Shown one piece after another: positions 1 through 8,097 of a DNA stretch of 11,184 bases. A program made the position numbers and the translations under genes. How positions within the stretch are numbered: the first letter of the stretch is position 1; every line of letters begins with the position of its first letter. The notes under the pieces were generated by a model. The model was not told the DNA's origin. It worked only from the letters and a program-made list of their open reading frames with translations, and did not search any database. The DNA is from Phoronis pallida (lineage: Eukaryota > Phoronida > Phoronidae). Location: contig JAOXYC010214795.1 in the NCBI GenBank assembly GCA_028565715.1, forward strand, positions 1 through 11,184, in the 5' to 3' direction.

Positions 1-10
1 TTTATTGTAA

Positions 11-35
11 AGCGCATTGTTATATGAAATGCGCT
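11..35. repeat. Short hairpin repeat AGCGCATT...AATGCGCT
   Basis: Perfect 8-bp inverted arms at 11-18 and 28-35 with a 9-nt loop, followed by CTATATG and then the ATA microsatellite. GCGCTATAT-type hairpins next to ATT/ATA runs look like a dispersed repeat, which is inference from pattern. Confidence 0.45.
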
Positions 36-52
36 ATATGAGAGAAGTAAAA

Positions 53-77
53 TATTAATAATAATAATAATAATAAT
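53..77. repeat. (ATA)n microsatellite
   Basis: About eight near-perfect units of AAT/ATA, trailing into CATCATAATCA. It lies in the intron upstream of the first DRC7 exon in the window. Confidence 0.85.
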
Positions 78-175
78 CATCATAATCAGCACGCAATATT
101 TTCTTAGGGAAACATTAATCCTATTTCAAACTTTATCGTTTAAATATTTCAATTAATATTCCATTTTAATTGCAG

Positions 176-292
176 TTTCTCAAGTATGATTTGGGTGATT
201 GTGGACAGTGGGAGTTTATGTTCCCTAACAACGACAAGCCTCTTCTTCAGATGCCTGAGAATGAGGATGACCTTGATGACCTTGACGATGAG
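176..292 (+). CDS. DRC7: DRC7 exon a (first in window)
   Basis: The exon follows the acceptor TTTTAATTGCAG and ends at GAG|GTTTGA. It holds 39 whole codons in phase 0, starting FLKYDLGDCGQW and ending in an Asp/Glu-rich run (ENEDDLDDLDDE). The acidic linker is typical of this position in the family. The acceptor shows that it is an internal exon, so the start codon is outside the window. Confidence 0.9.
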
Positions 293-3200
293 GTTTGAAA
301 ATACTTCCTATTTTGTTACTATCGTTTTTTGAAAAATGATTCACTTGGAAATATTTTCATAACTACCGTACTTTGAGTAAAGTATTTCTTCTTATGCTAA
401 TTCAAAAGTTGTGCTGACTTTTGGCTGTGGTAAGTTGTGAATTTCTAATGACTAAACTGTAGCTACACATTCATTTAGAATATTGATTTTTCCAAAGTTT
501 TATTTTTAAAGTCAGTCATAGTTCTAATAAACTAACTCTTTAAAGACTGTGTGTTTGATTGATACTGGAAATGAATCTCACTGAATATTCTTATTTACAG
601 GAGCAAGAAGAAGTAGAAAGACATCTTGATATGCCACCACCATGGGTTGCTCACATTAAAGTTTCTCCAAAAGGTTTGCTTACTTTCTGTATTATACTTG
701 GTCATCTTTATTGATATGTCATTTGGACTGTGCAATGTTGCCATGGCTTGCAATCTAACCTTAGCCGATTGGTAGGCCCACAGAGAATACTTGGAAATCA
801 GTTATTTGTTTACACCGGTAATACCTTATTTACAAAAGATAAGGAAAGTACAGGAGCACTCATTTTGAAATATGGTGTGGTTTAAATCTATTCCTGGACT
901 TTCCTGCGTTTGATTGACTGCGCTGCCGCCTCCCTCTCGGAGCCTTCAGGCTGGTCTGGACTAAGATTGTTGGTCACATGATTGCTCACGTGACCCCTCC
1001 TGCGCCCCCTGCTGTATCCTGGGCAGGATCTTGCTAATGGCCATATTCCAAGTGGTGGATAAGTAGACACGCAATCCCCCTTCTCTGTTCAGTAGTCAAT
1101 CAAACGCAAGTAAGTCCAGGAATAGATTTAAACCATACCATATTAGTAAACAACTGGATGATGAACATTCATGAGACTCATTTTGAAAATTTTAAACACA
1201 AACTATGGTCAACAAGGCTTTGACACCTCCAGGATAGTTTCTAGAGAAACCAAGGCTTGACTTTGGACAGATTTGTTATCAACAGAAGTTAAATGATTGA
1301 ATTTTAATTTCAGAATTTGAGTTACGGTGCCCCCTTGGCAAGAAGACATTGTACTATAAGAAAGCCAAGTTGGAGAAGTTTGCACACTACCTCACAGCAG
1401 ATGGGCTGGTTTCAAGACTTTCACAGTACAATGATTATGAGTGTAAGCGATGTCAAATAGATTTATTTCTAAAAGTGATTTTATTATTTTTGAATTTGAT
1501 GTACGGTGTTCAGCATAATAAGTGTACAGTAGGCCTGACATAGAAAGAGGTGAAGTTTGAGCGACTTTCAGTGCTTACTTCAGTGACCCTAGTCCAACCA
1601 AACACTGCTGAAAGTTGATCGGGTCCAACCCGATGATGTCACTCGAGTTCCTCGGGTCCAACCGCTGCACATGCATGAGTTCTTCTCTAGTCAAACCTAA
1701 ACACTCTAAGAAAAAACCCGGATGAGGCTGAACCAAAACAACTCGCTGCGGAACAGTCAACCAGACATGCGCAGTGCAGCTTCTAAACCAGACTAAAGTT
1801 TACCGCTGAAAGTCGCTCTTTGTGTTTTAAGATGATCTGGTCGTTTTCAGGGGATCATCACTTTATAGAAATATTGACTCTAAATACCGCAAATCCCACT
1901 TTGGTAAAAATCTGATCTCTACTTTGATGTTATTTCATTTCTTGATTGTTTTTTTAGTGAGAGACTTAGTGATGGTGAAGGAATATTTTCAACACAGAGT
2001 TGATAAACTACACACACGTGTCCACAATCACCAGACAGGCTGGAAGTCTGAGTTCTTTCATCCAGGAAGATCAAGGTGTTTGAAAGGTAATAGAAATATT
2101 CTCTGCTATGCTAGTACATGTAAATGTTCAAAACAAAATTCACTTACTAGGAAACTGGACATTTGGAACATACCAAACGCTTTCACTCTCCTCTAAGGCT
2201 CTTGATCAGGAGACAATGAACAATCTCTTTTACCGTACATGTAGATGGTTTCTGTTTTACATTTTCAAGGCAAAGCAATATCTTGTTGAGGATCTCTTTG
2301 TTTAAATGATATATGTTGTTAACAAGATGATTAGAGTCTTATGGTGTGCATAATAAAAATATGGCGGAGAGATGCTGTGTTGTTGGTGTAGTTGAAAGCT
2401 CTTCATCAAGTTTTTATACCCAATATCTCGTGTTTTTCAGATATATTTTATCATGCACACCATTTTAAAAGATTTAATGTATGGATATTGGATTTTATTC
2501 TTGAATTTAATACAATTAGTAAATATATCTTTCCTAATTTACTGAGACTGAATTGTTATATATCTCTTAAATCATATTTCAGAACACTTGTATCGTGCCA
2601 GTGCACCTGGTCCAGAGAATGATCGCACGATGGTGTTCTACAATGAGGCACGTGTTGATGGACTCGTGAAACGAGAAGAGACCCCTGTTGAGATGACGGA
2701 ACACTTCAAAAACAGAGAAGACCATTTATATTACAGAAATATTATTTATGGAAAACGACCCAAGAAGTTTGGTCCAGCAGATGGAGCTGCCACATTACGA
2801 CCAATCCTGGTACATTAAGATGATTATTAAATTATCTTTGCTCATAATTATTAATTATAACCACCATTGAACTGAACCAGTCACCGCTTAATTGCAGCAA
2901 CTATTTTTGACAGTTCAAATACTTCATTTATTCTTATTCAAGAAATTAGATTTGATAACAAGCAAGAATATCTTTTAAGGAAATATGAAGCTCATTGTCA
3001 CTGTAAATTACAAAAAAAATCATTTTAAGTAATCACTTGTTTTAAGCAATAGGGTGTCAACAAAGTGATATCCCAACATTAAGCAAATCAATTTTCTCTT
3101 TCTAGAAAATTACAGAAAGGTTCCATCGAAATCCTGACAAGAAGAGTGCAAATGACGACGTCTCAGAACGTATCTTCTGGATATCTGATGAAAAGATAAT

Positions 3201-6067
3201 ATTGACTTACCACACAGAAGACAGTCGAGTGTCTGCGTCAACCAGAGAATATATCAAGCCTCACAATGCTGATGAGAAGGGCGCAGTTCTACAGATGACC
3301 TCAGACATGCACACTACATTCCAGGTACTGTATAGGTCAATTTTTTCGCGAGAAGATATTTTCGTGGTTTTGGGTCTTTCAGACATTTTGCAAGTTTTTA
3401 TATTCACGGTTGCCTGATTTGATCTACTGTACTACTGTATAAGTAAAACTTTTCACGAGTTTTTATTTTCGTGGTTGTGATTTAATTCACGAAATTCGCG
3501 AAAATAAAAACCTCGCAAAAATTTCTTCTTATATAATAATTCAAGGAGTTGATGTAGGTAGTCTTCTTGATGTATATCATGAACAATATAAAATTAATAT
3601 TTTAAAGACGCATTGGTAAATTAATTCAACAATGATATTTATATGCTATCTTTGAATTTTCATAAAAATAATATGGAACGCCCATTTAAACTGAAAAACT
3701 GACCACTTGTTTTTACTCTTAAAAGAGCTTGTGTGACAATTTGGCCAAAGCTGGTAGAGCACTGTCTGAAAAAAGGGGACCTAGGTTAGATTCCCTGTCA
3801 AGTTTCATATTTTTCTGTCTTTTCAAAGTGGCCTAGATAGTCAGTAGTATCACATAAACTGCAAACATTTATATTATATCTGTGAACAGTGTAGCAAAAT
3901 TTCTATTGTCAACTTGCAGGTTGACCCCAACTCAAAGGCCAAGAAAGATGTTGAATTATATCAAGTTCTTATTAACCTGATCAACGCTGAAGATGAATCG
4001 AAACAAAGAGTCCGAGAATCAGAGGAAGAGGTAAATTAACAGTCATCGTTATTTCTGGTTTGATCAGAGACTAAACAGATTTATTTCTAATGGGACATCT
4101 TTTCAAATTCTTCAAAGTGTGAATTCAACTCAATATGGAAAATTTGATGTGGATAAATGTTATTTTTTGGAAAATTAGGTTACATGCTAACCATTTTTAG
4201 GTTTGTGTGTAACAAGATTCTTCACAAAATGATTTGGACGCATTTTCAGAACTACAGTCAATAAACTCACTGCAACCTTAGTTGTAAATTCTGTATGTAA
4301 ATTTATCATGTACAAAAAATGTATTTTTATTTGCTTGCTGTCATGAAGTATTTTTCTTTTAATTTAGGTTCGAGAAATGCTGTCAGACAGAACCCATGAG
4401 GATGCCATCTCAGACTTGGAGATATCTGTGTATGACACTGACCGCAACGAGAAGGCCAAGAAACATAGAAAGGAACTTGTAAGTGCAAGTTTTGTTCATG
4501 TTTGTATTGTATCTCTTAATAGGAGATCAAACTGTATTAATTTTCTGTGAGTGAGGGAAATAAGTTAAAAGAAGAAAACATAAATGAAAAGTTAAAGATA
4601 CTGTCTCCTTGTTGGTGAGGATCTGGGGTCAAAATTAAAATCAACTAGAAATTTTGTGTACGAGTCCTTTGATGAATATAATTAACCTGCATCTTAGTCA
4701 ACAAATAGACAAGGTTTTTGAAATTTACACTTTTTTAGAATTTTTTGACTATGATGCAGGGTAATTATATGCATTAAAGAACTTGTACACACAATTTCAA
4801 GTTGATTTGAATTTTGACCCCAGATCCTCACCAACGAGGAGACAGTATCTTTAAAAATTTTACATTCTAAGGTGCAGTTTATGTAATTTTTCAGGACATA
4901 CTTTACAAATAATTACATGTAAAGTGGTCAATTATAAACCCCCAAAACTATAATACAATAATTCTACCAACAGGAGATACAGTTACAAGAAGAAAAGATG
5001 CGTCGACAAGAAATGGAATTGGATTATCTTGCCCCATTCCTTGCACAGATGGGCGACCCAGAGAGCTCCAAGATAACCAGGCAACAAGCATACAAACTAA
5101 AAGAAGAATGTCTACATGATCTCAAACAAAGGTTGATTGACAAGGCTAATATAATTCAAGCACGGTTTGAGAAGGTATACATCTTTTGAATTGATTTTTA
5201 GTGTGTAAATACCTGCACATTTTGATCAACACCTCTGTATGCCCTACATTGGGTAGAAGCCCACCATCTAGTAAAAGCGCATCCCCTTTTTTGATAAAAT
5301 CTTAACATGAGCTAGTAAATAAATGCATGTAAAAGCACACTCGGGTATAATCCCACTTTGGCAGTCCCAATCTTCAAGTCCATGTAGGTATGAACGGTAG
5401 GCCTACATGAAAATTGTTAAAATAACAATCGATTGATAATTTGACATAATTTTCAACATTTGGTTTGTAGGAGACACAAGAACTTCAGAAGAAGCAGCAA
5501 TGGTACCAACAGAACCAGCTGTCCATGCAGAAGGATGACGAGGAAGAATATCTGAATTACTGTGGAGAAGCTATGTTCAAGATTCATGTCTTGGAGGATA
5601 GACTTACCAGGTTTGTGTCGTGTTCAATGTTGTGTGCGGATTTGTCCAGTACTCATTCTTTTAACAATAGTTCTCAAAAAAGTGCTTTTGTTGAAACATG
5701 ATGAGAGCATTGATATGAACAACATGATTGTGTGCATTAAAAAAACGTTATTGCAATACAGGTGGAGTTATTGTGACATTGGAATTAGCTTCTTTTGTTC
5801 TCTAATATTATGGGAACTATAATCCGTTTTCATTAAAATTGCAAGTATTTGATTCCATGTGAGCGAAAGAATCCTACTCTTGCCTGGGAGTCTAATCAAG
5901 ATTATTGGAAAATGTTTTAATTTGTAACCTTGCCAAAGAGTTCCTTCCAATCTAAATTTCACACCTTTCACTTTGCTTACAGGCACAAAGATTTGGCACC
6001 TGGAAAATATTCATTACTTGATGAAAAGCTGAAGAATGACCCAAGGCTTGCTCAACATTTACTTTGA
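176..6067 (+). CDS. DRC7: Dynein regulatory complex subunit 7 (DRC7/CCDC135), C-terminal 513 residues, 11 exons, 5' partial
   Basis: DRC7 is a subunit of the nexin-dynein regulatory complex, which links neighbouring outer doublets of the 9+2 axoneme and regulates dynein; the family includes Drosophila lost boys and Chlamydomonas FAP50. The eleven exons listed in the summary join with matching phases (0,0,1,1,1,0,0,0,0,0,2) and every intron is GT-AG. The 1542 nt give 513 codons plus TGA. Visible hallmarks in order are an acidic stretch after FLKYDLGDCGQWEFMF, the block LYYKKAKLEKFAHYL, two related units of the DGLVxR...F..R.D.L..R type (the MORN-like middle region of the family), KITERFHRN, LDYLAPFLAQMGDPE, a charged helical segment ending LIQARFEK-like (here NIIQARFEK), QELQKKQQWYQQNQ, and the end RHKDLAPGKYSLLDEKL. 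Human DRC7 is about 870 residues, so roughly the first 40 percent, with the transglutaminase-like region, lies upstream. No break or missing exon is seen. Identification is by recognition of the family, without a database search. Confidence 0.95.
293..600 (+). other. DRC7 intron, no further feature seen
   Basis: AT-rich GT-AG intron. No repeat, hairpin or coding signal was recognised. Confidence 0.8.
601..673 (+). CDS. DRC7: DRC7 exon b
   Basis: Short 73-nt exon between TTATTTACAG and AAAAG|GTTTGC. It is read in phase 0 as EQEEVERHLDMPPPWVAHI and on to VSPK, ending with one extra base. MPPPWV is a conserved family block that follows the acidic linker. Confidence 0.9.
871..1142. mobile_element. 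Non-autonomous DNA transposon (MITE) with 47-bp terminal inverted repeats
   Basis: Terminal inverted repeats at 873-919 and 1094-1140 match in 44 of 47 positions, beginning TGGTGTGG/TGGTATGG and sharing TTTAAATCTATTCCTGGACT. A TA dinucleotide flanks each end (871-872, 1141-1142), as for Tc1/mariner-type target duplications. The 268-bp element has a GC-rich core unlike the surrounding intron and no coding capacity. It sits in the 674-1313 intron of DRC7. Superfamily assignment rests only on the TA flanks. Confidence 0.8.
1314..1442 (+). CDS. DRC7: DRC7 exon c
   Basis: Exon between TTTAATTTCAG and GAGT|GTAAGC, with phase 1 at both ends. It encodes EFELRCPLGKKTLYYKKAK and continues through LEKFAHYLTADGLVSRLSQY. 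It opens the MORN-like repeat region, and the DGLVSR block recurs as DGLVKR in exon e. Confidence 0.93.
1559..1818. mobile_element. Inverted-repeat element (MITE-like), about 260 bp
   Basis: A perfect 13-bp inverted repeat GAGCGACTTTCAG lies at 1559-1571 and 1806-1818, with weaker similarity continuing inward (TAGTC near both ends). TTT flanks both ends, a possible 3-bp target duplication. The interior holds a small hairpin CGGGTCCAACCCG at 1620-1632 and a related CTCGGGTCCAACC at 1652-1664. It lies in the 1443-1957 intron of DRC7 and has no coding capacity. Confidence 0.6.
1958..2086 (+). CDS. DRC7: DRC7 exon d
   Basis: Exon between TTTTTTTAG and AAAG|GTAATA, phase 1 to phase 1. It encodes RDLVMVKEYFQHRVDKLHTR and then the TGWKSEFFHPGR block, which marks DRC7. 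The donor at 2087 is preferred because it preserves the reading frame into the next exon. Confidence 0.93.
2341..2463. repeat. Inverted repeat ATGGTGTGCAT...ATGCACACCAT
   Basis: Arms of about 22 nt at 2341-2362 and 2441-2463 share ATGGTGTGCAT exactly and then an AT-rich part with a few differences. The whole unit is about 123 bp and lies in the 2087-2582 intron. It may be a small MITE or its remnant; no clear target duplication was found. Confidence 0.5.
2583..2809 (+). CDS. DRC7: DRC7 exon e
   Basis: Largest exon (227 nt), between CATATTTCAG and CTG|GTACAT, entering in phase 1 and leaving in phase 0. It encodes EHLYRASAPGPENDRTMVFY, then DGLVKREETPVEMTEHF, the NREDHLYYR block and the ATLRPIL end. 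Its DGLVKR...HFKNREDHLYYR unit mirrors the one split between exons c and d. Confidence 0.95.
2810..3105 (+). other. DRC7 intron, no further feature seen
   Basis: AT-rich GT-AG intron with no recognised repeat. Confidence 0.75.
3106..3324 (+). CDS. DRC7: DRC7 exon f
   Basis: 73 codons in phase 0 between CTCTTTCTAG and CAG|GTACTG. It begins KITERFHRNPDKK, continues with DVSERIFWISDEKI, and ends DMHTTFQ. ITERF.RN is a strong family signature. A cluster of palindromic repeat units starts only 16 nt after the donor. Confidence 0.95.
3341..3523. repeat. Cluster of TTTTTATTTTCG palindromic repeat units
   Basis: Three diverged direct units (3345-3371, 3391-3412, 3453-3478) share a core like GTTTTTATTTTCGTGGTTG. 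An inverted unit at 3490-3523 contains TTCGCGAAAATAAAAACC. The last two make a near-palindrome with a perfect 13-bp core (3459-3471 and 3499-3511). This looks like a dispersed family; similar CGCGAAAATAAAAA repeats are, as I recall, frequent in bivalve DNA, but I cannot check that here. Confidence 0.6.
3741..3828 (+). mobile_element. tRNA-derived SINE, diverged copy
   Basis: It contains a tRNA-like D-arm (CTGGTAGAGC), a B-box-like GGTTAGATTCC and the tail TTTTTCTGTCTTTTCAAA shared with the copies at 7959-8054 and 9299-9383. The anticodon region is degenerate. It lies in the 3325-3919 intron of DRC7. Confidence 0.7.
3920..4030 (+). CDS. DRC7: DRC7 exon g
   Basis: 37 codons in phase 0 between CAACTTGCAG and GAG|GTAAAT, from VDPNSKAKKDVELYQVLINL to ESEEE. 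The charged, low-glycine composition suggests the start of the helical, coiled-coil-prone C-terminal half. Confidence 0.93.
4031..4367 (+). other. DRC7 intron, no further feature seen
   Basis: AT-rich GT-AG intron in which no repeat or coding signal was recognised. Confidence 0.75.
4368..4478 (+). CDS. DRC7: DRC7 exon h
   Basis: 37 codons in phase 0 between TTTAATTTAG and CTT|GTAAGT. It includes the conserved EISVYDTDRNEKAKKHRKE block. The donor GTAAGT is a full consensus site. Confidence 0.94.
4592..4854. mobile_element. Long inverted-repeat MITE with TTAA flanks
   Basis: The arms, about 110 bp long (roughly 4592-4701 and 4743-4854), are near-perfect inverted copies around a loop of about 40 nt. 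The tips read TTAAAGATACTGTCTCC and its complement. TTAA occurs exactly at both ends (4592-4595 and 4851-4854), compatible with a piggyBac-like TTAA duplication; a TA duplication within it is equally possible. There is no coding capacity. It lies in the 4479-4973 intron, about 120 nt before exon i. In RNA it would fold to a long hairpin. Confidence 0.85.
4974..5174 (+). CDS. DRC7: DRC7 exon i
   Basis: 67 codons in phase 0 between TACCAACAG and AAG|GTATAC. It carries EIQLQEEKMRRQEMELDYL, then APFLAQMGDPESSKITR and LKQRLIDKANIIQARFEK. This is the most conserved C-terminal stretch of DRC7 and is largely alpha-helical in character. Confidence 0.96.
5175..5470 (+). other. DRC7 intron with weak repeats
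   Basis: Contains a small inverted repeat, CATGTAGG...CCTACATG, near 5381-5410. Loosely similar segments AGTAAAAGCGCATCCC and TGTAAAAGCACACTCG lie nearby. No element boundary can be drawn. Confidence 0.4.
5471..5610 (+). CDS. DRC7: DRC7 exon j
   Basis: Exon of 140 nt between TGGTTTGTAG and CCAG|GTTTGT, phase 0 in and phase 2 out. It encodes ETQELQKKQQWYQQNQLSMQ, then EEEYLNYCGEAMFKIHVLE and DRLT. The Gln-rich helical segment is typical of the family. Confidence 0.95.
5611..5982 (+). other. DRC7 last intron, no further feature seen
   Basis: GT-AG intron. The open frames across it are chance runs without family similarity. Confidence 0.75.
5983..6067 (+). CDS. DRC7: DRC7 last exon k
   Basis: Final coding exon after the acceptor TTTGCTTACAG. 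The split codon AG|G gives Arg, followed by HKDLAPGKYSLLDEKLKND and PRLAQHLL, then TGA at 6065-6067. The end agrees closely with the DRC7 C-terminus, so no coding exon appears to be missing. Confidence 0.95.
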
Positions 6068-6360
6068 AGACCTCCGAAGTTCAGGGTTACAAAATGGTGG
6101 AGACTCCTCCATACATTCTGCTAGTTTGTTTATATTCTTGAATGAAGAGACATTAATTTATATAAAAAACACCTTGTGTAGTGTATACAACACCTTGGGT
6201 TGAAATGTAAATATTTCCCTGTGCTATCAAGTGCGTGACCATCTCATATCTGTGATACAAATTGAAAGAAGTGTATAGGTAGATCGAATAATTTCAGAAA
6301 TCCTGTGCTTTATATATTTTACTTGAAATATTGTAATAAAAGCATTCCATATGTAACTGA
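6068..6360 (+). other. DRC7: DRC7 3' untranslated region
   Basis: AT-rich sequence from the TGA to a likely cleavage site about 15-20 nt past the AATAAA at 6335-6340. The 3' UTR would be roughly 290 nt. The end point is inferred from the signal only. Confidence 0.65.
6335..6340 (+). terminator. Polyadenylation signal AATAAA of DRC7
   Basis: Canonical AATAAA in the context TTGTAATAAAAGC, 268 nt after the stop codon. A T-rich and GTGT-containing stretch lies downstream (6365-6390), as expected for a poly(A) site. Confidence 0.7.
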
Positions 6361-7661
6361 AAATTTTGCTTTTTTTAAAAAAAAGTGTACTTGCCAAGAT
6401 GGATGAAATTCTTCAATTGAAATCAGGGTTTTCTAAAAACAAGAGGATTTTTGGTGTGTGTTTTAATAATCAAAGTTAAACAGATTAATCAGACCGACAT
6501 ATAGTATTCTAAATGTAGGGCAAACAAATTGGTTTTAACAGTGACCAAAGAAAAAGTCTAGAGCAATGTATTTTTAACATAAACAACTACGAATTACCCC
6601 AAAATATAATATTATTCCTTTGACAGTTTTAACAGCGAGTTAAAGTGAAAATGACAAAGAATTTTAATTAATGAAAGTTCTCAACAATGTTTGACATTTT
6701 ACGATTGTATATGTATACAAAAATAGTACAACACTCAAGAATGTATTGTGTTTTAACACAATATCCCAGTGTTATTTCAATGACACTAACACATTTAAAT
6801 AATCTTTTAATTTGAAGGTTTTCATTAAAAAGAAAATACCAAAATATCCAACCATAAACATCCAATAAAAAATTTGCATAGATTTTTCATCGCAGGTTTA
6901 AGTTATCTAGTTCTACAACCAAACAGGAGATGTTAAATTGTTAAATTAAAGCTAATAAAGAAAGAACTTTTGTTGAAAAGTCATTTAGTTAACATATATA
7001 GAATAAATCTTCAGAAGTCATAAAAATAACATAAGAATAAATCTTCAAAACGTCTAAATTATCATCCTTCTTAAAACAAAAATATAAATCATTTGGTTGT
7101 AACATTAGCAAAATAAAATATACTCTTTAACATTTCCTTGGTGAAATAACACACTGCATTCATGAACCTTAAAATACCCAACTAAATCCCTTACAAAATA
7201 TCCCTTATGAAAAATAGACCCCTGTGTTGCACACATATAAAACAACAGAGACAAACCTTTTGACAAAACTTTTGTTCTGACTTTAATCTTAAAAGTCGCA
7301 ACTCGTGTGCAAATTTAACTGTCTATTTTCGCACACATTGATCAAGATTCAACTCGATGATAAGCACTGTTTGTATATTGTAGTCACTGGAATGTACCCT
7401 GAAATGCAGTGGAACTGCACTGCATGTATTGCTTTGACAATATAGCATTGACTCAATAATTATGACCAATTTATCAAGTTTTACTCGACAGTATCTAAGG
7501 ACCTGATTTGATTACATTTAACACTTGAGTGCCCAAAACAATGTACTATTTCAAAATGAGATCAAATATAATTCTACCAAAAGGTATGTTGAATACTAAA
7601 GTTAATAAAATCTGAATATAAACAACAACTGAGATGATATTATGAAAATATAATCCCTTGG

Positions 7662-7734
7662 CATGGCAAAACAACTTCAATGACTTACGTTTCTTTGGCG
7701 TAAGGGTTCAAGTCATTGGAATTGTTTTACCATG
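7662..7734 (-). other. Strong 73-nt stem-loop, best paired on the minus strand
   Basis: Arms 7662-7686 and 7710-7734 pair over 25 positions. The plus strand shows two C-A mismatches and one T-G pair. On the minus strand the two mismatches become G-U wobbles, leaving one A-C mismatch. The inner part carries a second stem, CTTACG/CGTAAG, around TTTCTTTGG. It has the size and shape of a microRNA precursor, but a small mobile palindrome fits as well. Confidence 0.5.
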
Positions 7735-7958
7735 TAAAACTGGAGACAATGAGAAACATTTTTAATCAATCCCTGGCAGTTTTATCATATCAATTTGATT
7801 GCAATTCCAGTAAAATTTGGTAAACACTTTTAAGTGGCTTAACGACAGTTTGTGACCGATTTAAGTAAGATGTATTACAGAAGTTCTTTTCCAGCAAAAG
7901 AAGTAGTCATTGAGGAAGGATCAAAGACATGCTGTATAATTAAAATTAAATGATGAAT

Positions 7959-8054
7959 TTGAAAAGACAGAAAAAATCGGAACTGAACTGGGAATCAAAC
8001 CCAGGTCTCCCTGATTGCCGGTCAGATGCTCTACCAACTGAGCTATCCAGCCCG
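7959..8054 (-). mobile_element. tRNA-derived SINE
   Basis: The minus strand reads a tRNA-like body with a perfect A box TAGCTCAGTTGG (8045-8034), anticodon loop CCGGCAA, and T-arm CTGGGTTTGATTCCCAG, then TTCCG and the tail TTTTTTCTGTCTTTTCAAA. The acceptor stem does not pair well and U33 is replaced by C. A SINE head is therefore more likely than a working tRNA-Ala(GGC). It lies downstream of the AEP transaminase gene. Confidence 0.75.
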
Positions 8055-8091
8055 TCCTAATTCTGTCCAAATCTTAATGCACAATAGCGCT

Positions 8092-8097
8092 TTTAAT
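8092..8097 (-). terminator. Possible polyadenylation signal ATTAAA for the AEP transaminase gene
   Basis: The minus strand reads ATTTTATTAAAAGCGC here, about 230 nt after the stop. No AATAAA was seen on the minus strand between this site and the stop. The common variant ATTAAA makes it a plausible but unproven 3' end. The cleavage site would fall just before the SINE at 7959-8054. Confidence 0.3.

Noticed and set aside
888-1070. 60-codon open frame on the minus strand
   Set aside because: It lies wholly inside the TA-flanked MITE and comes from its GC-rich core. There is no protein-family similarity.
1575-1760. 61-codon open frame on the minus strand
   Set aside because: It falls inside the 1559-1818 inverted-repeat element and its sequence reflects the repeat motifs, not a protein.
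6668-6865. 65-codon minus-strand open frame in the spacer
   Set aside because: It is a low-complexity AT-rich frame with no family signal, splice context or nearby promoter.
7978-8053. Functional tRNA-Ala (anticodon GGC) on the minus strand
   Set aside because: The D-, anticodon and T-arms fold, but the acceptor stem does not pair, position 33 is C instead of U, and the same body with the same 3' tail recurs elsewhere in the window. A SINE head explains it better.
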